Part shown: piece by piece, positions 43,293 to 48,493 of the stretch
How positions within the stretch are numbered: position 1 is the first letter of the stretch
Layout: every line of letters starts with the position of its first letter
Assembly (NCBI GenBank): GCA_943908425.1
Contig: CALTTC010000017.1
Span: forward strand, 1 to 48,493
Direction: 5' to 3'
Source: an uncultured Moraxella sp.
Lineage (GTDB): Bacteria; Pseudomonadota; Gammaproteobacteria; Pseudomonadales; Moraxellaceae
DNA: 48,493 nt
The notes under the pieces: model-generated
Databases searched by the model: none
Seen by the model: the letters and a program-made list of their open reading frames with translations, nothing else
Told to the model about the DNA's origin: nothing
Program-made: the position numbers and the translations under genes

Positions 43293-45308
43293 TTAATAAT
43301 CATCGCCATTCACGACCTGAGAGACACTGCGTTCATCAATTTGGGCGGTAATGTCGTTTTTGATGAATTTTTCTAAGGCAAGTAGGCGTTGCTTGTAAAG
43401 CTTAGATAGGCGCAAGGTATGCATAGGCTTCTCTGTACTGTCAGCAAGGGCAGCTTGAGCGTTTTTTAGACAGCTTACAATCAAAAATCCTAGCAATTCA
43501 TAAAACAGCAGATGAATATCGCCGATGGGGTTTTGCTCGGTTTCATAAAAAAACTCACGCCATTGTTTTTGTAGTTGTGTCCGAATGGGTTCGTTATCAA
43601 TGGTTCCCAAAATCATCTGAGCGTGGGTATCAATGGCTCGCCTGTCGCTACTTGGTTCAAATAAGCCAAGCATAGACTGGGCGGCATCCAATAGCTCTAA
43701 CAGTCCAGGAACCGCTAGGTCGTCCCAACTGGGTAAGGGCGGTAGTGCTTTTATTGTTTTGGTAAACTGCTCATCAATGGCAGACAGCCCTGCTCGCTCA
43801 TAAAACTGCTGTAGCGCGTCGCCCTCAATTAAGGTAGGTTGATACAAGATACACAATAGTAGCTGTTCGTGAAATTCACGTTTGCGCTTGGGGGCTTGGG
43901 GCAAGCGCACAACTTGCTTGCCTCTAATGCGCTGATACATCTCACTTTTTAACAGCCATTTAAGACCATTTTCTTTGGGTAATTGATCAATCAGTTGTTG
44001 CACAAATGCCATTGCATCGGCTTTTTGTTCCACGCTATTCAAGTGAAAGTGGCTGCGTAAATAGCCATATAAATAATCCGATAGGCTAAGGGCATTGTCA
44101 ATCGCGGTGCGCATTGCTTCGGCACCGTGGGCGCTAATGTAGGTATCGGGGTCGTGTCCGTCTGGCAGGGTAAGAAACTTAAGATGTTTACCGCCAAGCA
44201 ACACAGGTAAGGCAACTTCTAGCGTGCGCATTGCTGCTTTTTGTCCGGCGCTGTCGCCATCAAAGCACAGTGTTAGCGTGTCATTGTATCTTAACAAAAA
44301 CTTGACTTGGTCTGCATTCATCGCTGTGCCCATCGGTGCGACCGCGCCATAGATACCGGCTTGGTGTAAGGCGATGACGTCCATATAGCCTTCCACGACA
44401 AGATATTGTGTGGCGCGTGCAAGGCGAGCTTCATAATAGCCGTACAGAATCTGCCCTTTATTGAACACGGGCGAATCGCTAGAATTTACGTATTTGGGAC
44501 TGCCTTCTTTGCTTACTAATTCACGTCCTGCAAAGCCAACCACGCGTCCTTGGCGGTCTTTGATGGGAAATACCACGCGGTCGCGAATCAAGTCATAGTC
44601 ATTGCCACGCTCTGATTGTCGCACAAGCCCTAATAGGCGTAAGCCTTGGATATCGTGCGGAAAGGCAGCTTCTAAATGTTGCCAGCCGCTTGGGGCGTAT
44701 CCTAAGCCAAAATGTTGAATGCTATCTGTGCTAACCCCACGGTCAATAAGGTAGCGATAGGCGCTTTTGTGCTTGGCTAGCTGATCGCGATAAAAGTCAC
44801 TCACCGCTTGTAGTAAGCTGTGCAACGTGCCGTCAAGATGTGATGTCTGTACAGGGGCAATATTGGATGGTCTGGCGGGCGCTGCGTTTGTGATAGGCGG
44901 GGCAGGCTTAGGTGTGGGACGTTTGTTTTTGGCTATTGGTGCAGGGGGCGCTGGTTGTCTAGGGGCAGTGCTAGCGACTGGTGCTGTGCGTTTATAATAT
45001 TGGGCAGGCGCGTCGGTAGTAGGCAAGCTAATACCGGTCTGCCTGGCAAGTTCTTTGACGGCTTCTATAAAGGTGAGTTTTTCGTATTCCATCAAAAAGG
45101 TGATGGCGTTGCCACTTGCGCCACAGCCAAAACAATGATAGAGATTTTTGTTTGGATTGACGTGAAAAGAGGGTGTTTTTTCTTGGTGAAAAGGACAGCA
45201 ACCCTTAAATTGTCCGCTAGATGGCTTGAGTGTCGTGTGCTTACGGATAATCGCCACCAAGTCAGCTTGGAGGTTAATGTCTTCTAGCGTGCTGTCAGGG
45301 ATTCTCAT
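43293..45308 (-). CDS. dnaG: DNA primase
   Basis: DnaG lays RNA primers for replication. The 671-residue protein starts at ATG 45308 (MRIPDSTLEDIN); an open frame extends 22 codons upstream into a hairpin and is not used. The CHC2 zinc motif uses Cys38, His41, Cys59 and Cys62. An Ala/Pro/Lys-rich low-complexity linker occupies about residues 99-158 and separates the zinc domain from the RNA-polymerase domain (FYRDQLAKHKSAYRYLIDRG on). TOPRIM motifs are VVEGYMDVIALHQ and LCFDGDSAG. The C-terminal helicase-binding domain is present. No good ribosome site precedes the ATG; an inverted repeat arm lies 11-20 bases upstream. Confidence 0.96.
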   Translation of the reverse strand: MRIPDSTLEDINLQADLVAIIRKHTTLKPSSGQFKGCCPFHQEKTPSFHVNPNKNLYHCFGCGASGNAITFLMEYEKLTFIEAVKELARQTGISLPTTDAPAQYYKRTAPVASTAPRQPAPPAPIAKNKRPTPKPAPPITNAAPARPSNIAPVQTSHLDGTLHSLLQAVSDFYRDQLAKHKSAYRYLIDRGVSTDSIQHFGLGYAPSGWQHLEAAFPHDIQGLRLLGLVRQSERGNDYDLIRDRVVFPIKDRQGRVVGFAGRELVSKEGSPKYVNSSDSPVFNKGQILYGYYEARLARATQYLVVEGYMDVIALHQAGIYGAVAPMGTAMNADQVKFLLRYNDTLTLCFDGDSAGQKAAMRTLEVALPVLLGGKHLKFLTLPDGHDPDTYISAHGAEAMRTAIDNALSLSDYLYGYLRSHFHLNSVEQKADAMAFVQQLIDQLPKENGLKWLLKSEMYQRIRGKQVVRLPQAPKRKREFHEQLLLCILYQPTLIEGDALQQFYERAGLSAIDEQFTKTIKALPPLPSWDDLAVPGLLELLDAAQSMLGLFEPSSDRRAIDTHAQMILGTIDNEPIRTQLQKQWREFFYETEQNPIGDIHLLFYELLGFLIVSCLKNAQAALADSTEKPMHTLRLSKLYKQRLLALEKFIKNDITAQIDERSVSQVVNGDDY

Positions 45309-45318
45309 AATGGTGCCG

Positions 45319-45385
45319 TTATTGGTTAGATATTGACTGAAAAACCACTCAAAAATTAAGTGGTTTTTGGGCAATTAACCAATAA
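45319..45385. repeat. Nested inverted repeats between bamD and dnaG
   Basis: An outer pair, TTATTGGTTA (45319-45328) and TAACCAATAA (45376-45385), and an inner pair, AAAAACCACT (45340-45349) and AGTGGTTTTT (45359-45368), are both perfect over ten bases. The outer right arm begins directly after the bamD stop codon and the outer left arm ends 10 bases before the dnaG ATG. Confidence 0.9.
45340..45368 (-). terminator. Terminator after bamD
   Basis: AAAAACCACT and AGTGGTTTTT form a perfect ten-pair stem with a nine-base loop, followed on the minus strand by a T-run (GGTTTTTCAG). It would separate bamD from dnaG, whose own promoter is not obvious. Confidence 0.8.
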
Positions 45386-46489
45386 TTAAGGCATGACACT
45401 AGGGACAGCGTCTTGGGCTACCGCTTGGCTACTGTTGGGCATTTCTGCAAGCGTCTCGCTACTGGCAGGCAAGCCAAGTGCAAAGGTGCGCGCTTGTGGG
45501 GTATTATTTAGGTTATCACCGGCTTTAGCGGTTTGCTCGGGGCTTGGCAAGCGTAGATTGCGCGCATTTTCAATAAGTTGGGTGCGAGTTTGACCGTTGT
45601 AGGTGCTGGTACCGTCATGACTAACAGTGCTAATACGCCCCAATTTACCAAAACTTACGGCAGAGAGCGTTTTTTGCCAAGGGGTAATTTCGGCACGTGG
45701 CAGACGTACTTGCCCGTTATTGGTCAGATAGTTGGGATAGTTGATTTTTAGCAAGGTTTTGTAGTCGTTTGCGGTGCTAGTTAGTCCAAGCTTGTCATTG
45801 CTATATACTAAAACGGCAATGGCTTCTGGTACGGAAGTTGATTGGGGATAATATTGAAATACCCATCTGGCGCGATTGGTGGCAGCGACATAAGCACCAC
45901 GCTTCACATACCAGTAGGCAGCTTGTAATTCGTGGGCGGCAAATTGATTGTAAATGTCGGTCATACGCAAGGCGACATCAGCGGTATAGGGACTGTTGGG
46001 ATAGCGGTTTAATAGAGTGCTAAAGTCTGCAAACGCCAAGCGCAGATAGGCGGTGTCACGCTCGCTTTGGTCAAGCTTAAAGATTCGCCCTTGCTTTGGT
46101 GAGCCTTGCATATGTGTCACCCCTTGGGCATATAGGGCGTAGGCAGCTTCAGGGCTTGTGGGACAGGCTTGCAAGAACTGGGCGGTGGCATTGGTTACCG
46201 CCTCAAAGTCATTGCCCATATAGCGTACATAAATTAAATCCAGCAAGGCTTGCTTAGCATAGCGCCCTGTGGGATAAAACGTGCGCAAGTTATTTAGATG
46301 TTCTGCTGCAAGGTTATAACGAGCGTTATTTAAGGCATCTTGGGCGGCAGCGTAATACTCGCTTTCACTCATGGTAGCGCGCAGTACCACGTCGTCTTTT
46401 TTTTGGGTTAAATTTTTAAGGGGAGTGCAACCTGTGGCAATGGTTGCTAAGGCAAGGAAAGTCGGCAAAAGTAGTTGTTTTTTCATCAT
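45386..46489 (-). CDS. bamD: Outer-membrane assembly lipoprotein BamD
   Basis: BamD is the essential lipoprotein of the BAM complex that inserts beta-barrel proteins. The 367-residue product has a signal peptide with lipobox ATGC (Cys21 from the first of two adjacent ATGs) and tetratricopeptide repeats over about residues 40-260: YYAAAQDALNNARYNLAAEH, FYPTGRYAKQALLDLIYVRY, NRYPNSPYTADVALRMTDI and VFQYYPQSTSVPEAI. This part covers the usual E. coli length (245). The last 110 residues form an Ala/Thr/Ser-rich tail with no recognised domain. It is divergent from rluD, the common gammaproteobacterial arrangement. Confidence 0.93.
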   Translation of the reverse strand: MMKKQLLLPTFLALATIATGCTPLKNLTQKKDDVVLRATMSESEYYAAAQDALNNARYNLAAEHLNNLRTFYPTGRYAKQALLDLIYVRYMGNDFEAVTNATAQFLQACPTSPEAAYALYAQGVTHMQGSPKQGRIFKLDQSERDTAYLRLAFADFSTLLNRYPNSPYTADVALRMTDIYNQFAAHELQAAYWYVKRGAYVAATNRARWVFQYYPQSTSVPEAIAVLVYSNDKLGLTSTANDYKTLLKINYPNYLTNNGQVRLPRAEITPWQKTLSAVSFGKLGRISTVSHDGTSTYNGQTRTQLIENARNLRLPSPEQTAKAGDNLNNTPQARTFALGLPASSETLAEMPNSSQAVAQDAVPSVMP

Positions 46490-46521
46490 GATATAACTGG
46501 CAAACTTGAAAAATTGGTCTT

Positions 46522-46530
46522 AGTGTAGCA
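46522..46530 (-). promoter_or_regulatory. Possible -10 element of bamD
   Basis: On the minus strand TGCTACACT resembles an extended -10 and lies about 33 bases before the start codon. No matching -35 is clear. Confidence 0.3.
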
Positions 46531-46632
46531 CGATTATTTTAATTTATAAACCAAAAAATTGCAAAGTTGGCAAGTTCACAAAATTGTGCTAAAGTTGAGC
46601 CCTTTGGCAAGTTTAGCTGGGTTTAGGCGGTT

Positions 46633-47586
46633 ATGACAGAGCAGATTAGTTGGGATTATATTGTAGAAGAGACGGCGGTCGGAATGCGTGTGGATAAATT
46701 GGCAAGCACGCAACTTGCCGAGTTTTCGCGGGCTAATATTCAAGAGTGGCTTGAAAGCGGAGCATTAACGGTGAATAGCGCGCAAGTCAAGCCCAAATAT
46801 CTTCTGAAACTTGCCGACAACTTACAACTGCGCACAACACTATCCCAAAAAACTGAAGATATGCCCGAAAATATCCCGTTAGAGGTGCTCTATGAAGACG
46901 ACTGTTTATTAGTTATCAATAAGCCGGCAGGGCTTGTCGTGCATGCAGGTGCCGGCAATCCAAGTGGCACGCTCGTTAATGCGCTGTTGTACCATTATCC
47001 CACGCAGGCGACGTTACCGCGCGCAGGGCTTGTGCATCGTATTGACAAGGATACCACAGGGCTGTTATTGATTGCCAAGACAAGCTATGCAAGACAGCAT
47101 CTAAGCGACCAATTAAAAGATAAAACGCTGTATCGCCATTACCAATGTGTGGTGCAAGGCACGCCAGAACTGTTGCGCCGTCACGCCGTCATTGATGCGC
47201 CCATTGCTCGCCACCCTGTACAGCGCACCAAAATGGCAGTACGCAGTAACGGTAAGCCTGCAGTTACCCATATCACCGCCATCACCGCTTTGGGGTCTTG
47301 TCATTGTCTGCTAGATATTGCCTTGCAGACAGGGCGTACCCATCAAATTCGCGTGCATTTATCCCATCTTGGCTATCCCTTGGTTGGCGATAAAACCTAT
47401 GGCGGAGCTATTAAGGCGGGCTTAAGTTCCTCTCTTAGGCAAACGGTGCTTGCTTTTCCTCGCCAAGCCTTGCATGCTTATCGCTTGGGTTTTATTCAGC
47501 CAAAAACAGGCGAATCTGTGGTCGTTACCGCCCCTTTGCCAACGGATATGCAAACGCTTATCCACAAATTAGACAAGGAAGAGTAA
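46633..47586 (+). CDS. rluD: 23S rRNA pseudouridine synthase RluD
   Basis: RluD makes pseudouridines 1911, 1915 and 1917 in helix 69 of 23S rRNA. The 317-residue product has an N-terminal S4 RNA-binding domain (about 17-75) and a catalytic domain with GLVHRIDKDTTGLLLIAKT, whose aspartate is at residue 138 (Asp139 in E. coli). RTHQIRVHLSHLGYPLVGDKTYG near the C-terminus is also typical. It starts at ATG 46633, divergent from bamD, and its TAA stop overlaps the next start by one base (TAATG). Paralogues RluA and RluC are shorter or lack this context. Confidence 0.94.
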   Translation: MTEQISWDYIVEETAVGMRVDKLASTQLAEFSRANIQEWLESGALTVNSAQVKPKYLLKLADNLQLRTTLSQKTEDMPENIPLEVLYEDDCLLVINKPAGLVVHAGAGNPSGTLVNALLYHYPTQATLPRAGLVHRIDKDTTGLLLIAKTSYARQHLSDQLKDKTLYRHYQCVVQGTPELLRRHAVIDAPIARHPVQRTKMAVRSNGKPAVTHITAITALGSCHCLLDIALQTGRTHQIRVHLSHLGYPLVGDKTYGGAIKAGLSSSLRQTVLAFPRQALHAYRLGFIQPKTGESVVVTAPLPTDMQTLIHKLDKEE

Positions 47587-48341
47587 TGCTAACGATACTA
47601 TGGCAAACCAAGCACATTATTATTGCACAGACGACCGCTGGCTTGGCGCATTCACCAAAAGTGAATGATTATGGTTTTAATGTCGGCTTGCATGTCGGCG
47701 ATGATGCTAGCACCGTCTTACAGCACCGTGCGACATTATTAACAGCATTACAGCCGTATGGCGTGACAGAACTGGCGTGGGTCAATCAAGTGCACGGCAA
47801 CCATGTCGCCAGCTACAATCAGCCGAGTCTTTTGCTAACCGATGCCGACAGTCTCGTTAGCGATAAGGCGCAGGCAGGACTGTGTATTATGACGGCAGAT
47901 TGTGTGCCAATTGCCTTATTTACTGGTGATGGTCAGAAAATCGCCTGTATTCACGCCGGACACCAAGGTCTTAGTAATGGGGTGATTGCCCATACAGTTG
48001 CCAAGATGCCCAAGGTGCATTTGTCGGCGTATATTGGTGCGTGTATTAGTGGTGCGCATTACGAAATTCCAGAAACGCTTGCCACAAGCATTGTCAAGGC
48101 GTGCGTGGATGGCAACTTAAATGACGCAACCATTCATCAAGCAATAAGCCCACAAGGTGATGGTAAGGTGTTATTAGACGTTGCCCTTATCGCTCGGCAA
48201 CAGTTGCAAAAACTTGGCGTAGCGGTGTTAAACGAGCAAGTGGCATGTACCTATCGTGGCGATTATCATTCTTATCGCCGTGCCTTTCATCATAAAGATT
48301 GTGCTGGTAGAATGGCAATGGTGATTGCAAGGACGACTTAG
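47586..48341 (+). CDS. pgeF: Peptidoglycan editing factor PgeF (YfiH, DUF152/laccase-domain)
   Basis: PgeF cleaves L-Ser-linked (misincorporated) muropeptides and keeps peptidoglycan composition correct; the fold was earlier called multicopper-oxidase or laccase domain. The 251-residue product carries the diagnostic VNQVHGNHV near residue 60, the catalytic-cysteine region ADSLVSDKAQAGLCIMTADC, then ALFTGDGQKIACIHAGHQG and SYRRAFHHKDCAGRMAMV. The ATG overlaps the rluD stop by one base, so the genes are translationally coupled. clpB, often the third gene in this group, is elsewhere in the window. Confidence 0.93.
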   Translation: MLTILWQTKHIIIAQTTAGLAHSPKVNDYGFNVGLHVGDDASTVLQHRATLLTALQPYGVTELAWVNQVHGNHVASYNQPSLLLTDADSLVSDKAQAGLCIMTADCVPIALFTGDGQKIACIHAGHQGLSNGVIAHTVAKMPKVHLSAYIGACISGAHYEIPETLATSIVKACVDGNLNDATIHQAISPQGDGKVLLDVALIARQQLQKLGVAVLNEQVACTYRGDYHSYRRAFHHKDCAGRMAMVIARTT

Positions 48342-48431
48342 CGTTTAATACGGTACGACGTGGTGGTCTTACTTTGGCATGTTAAGATTGTGATTTATTT
48401 TCTTGCAAGTAGGGTAAACTTGCCAGTAAAA

Positions 48432-48493
48432 TAAAGGCTAAAGGCTAAAGGCTAAAGGCTAAAGGCTAAAGGCTAAAGGCTAAAGGCTAAAGG
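48432..48493. repeat. Heptamer tandem repeat (TAAAGGC)n at contig end
   Basis: Eight complete TAAAGGC units plus six bases, perfect to the last base of the window, 91 bases after the pgeF stop codon. The unit read as GGCTAAA differs by one base from GGCTAAT, the heptamer at the other end of the contig (minus strand). Visible length is 62 bases at both ends. Confidence 0.97.

Noticed and set aside
45309..45374. N-terminal 22-codon extension of dnaG
   Set aside because: It reads through the bamD terminator hairpin and lacks homology; ATG 45308 gives the conserved MRIP start.
1..48493. Frequent GGCAAGC/GCTTGCC words as a DNA-uptake sequence
   Set aside because: They occur mostly inside genes as Leu-Ala codons (CTT GCC), show no pairing at gene ends, and I could not count them against a background.

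Overview
The window reads as one chromosomal contig from a gammaproteobacterium of the family Moraxellaceae, probably Moraxella or a close relative. Three things point there: protein-level resemblance of the housekeeping genes, a GyrA whose quinolone-determining position is Thr80 (the wild-type residue I recall for Moraxella catarrhalis), and a YadA-type trimeric autotransporter gene. Base composition looks mid-40s percent GC by eye; I did not compute it. No prophage, plasmid, CRISPR array or secondary-metabolite cluster is visible. The gene content is mostly core, and the interesting material is in repeats, broken genes and recoding.

Layout. 1-7 kb, minus strand: trmO, a GspE/PilB-type ATPase, tatD and mfd, with mfd ending inside a heptamer repeat that also forms the contig end. 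7-12.2 kb, plus strand: fpr, a TonB-family gene, an MscS channel, prfB with its programmed +1 frameshift, and a CbpA-type co-chaperone behind a likely heat-shock promoter. 12.3-16.2 kb: an APC permease, an LLM flavin oxidoreductase and an MHS-type MFS transporter. 16.5-23 kb: tRNA-Ser(UGA), clpB, sodA and gyrA. 23.3-26.2 kb, minus strand: a second MHS-type transporter behind a phospholipase-D lipoprotein gene. 26.4-30.5 kb: metZ, a trimeric autotransporter gene broken by four one-base indels, and ppk2. 30.5-34.5 kb: an octamer tandem repeat, an LpxL-type acyltransferase, a tetramer repeat touching the uup stop codon, uup and slyX. 34.5-39.3 kb: a VanY-type carboxypeptidase, an SH3 lipoprotein, xthA, a DUF3298 lipoprotein and corA. 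39.5-42.5 kb, plus strand: purA, a TSUP permease and rnz. 42.5-43.3 kb: the remains of an IS1595-type insertion sequence. 43.3-48.3 kb: dnaG and bamD (minus), then rluD and pgeF (plus).

How the genes fit together. Several groups serve the cell envelope (bamD, LpxL-type acyltransferase, VanY-type peptidase, SH3 lipoprotein, PLD lipoprotein, TonB-like protein, autotransporter). Others serve stress and protein quality (clpB, cbpA, sodA) or DNA and translation (mfd, gyrA, dnaG, xthA, prfB, trmO, rluD, rnz). clpB and cbpA carry similar sigma-32-like promoter sequences, which suggests co-regulation by heat.

I do not see a convincing undescribed multi-gene system. The best leads are the four simple-sequence repeat tracts (two heptamer arrays at the contig ends, one octamer, one tetramer), the nearly intact but frameshifted autotransporter with a homopolymer A7 shift, the nested inverted repeats between bamD and dnaG, and the decayed transposase. 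Both contig ends stop after exactly 62 nt of heptamer repeat, so copy number there is an assembly limit rather than a measurement.
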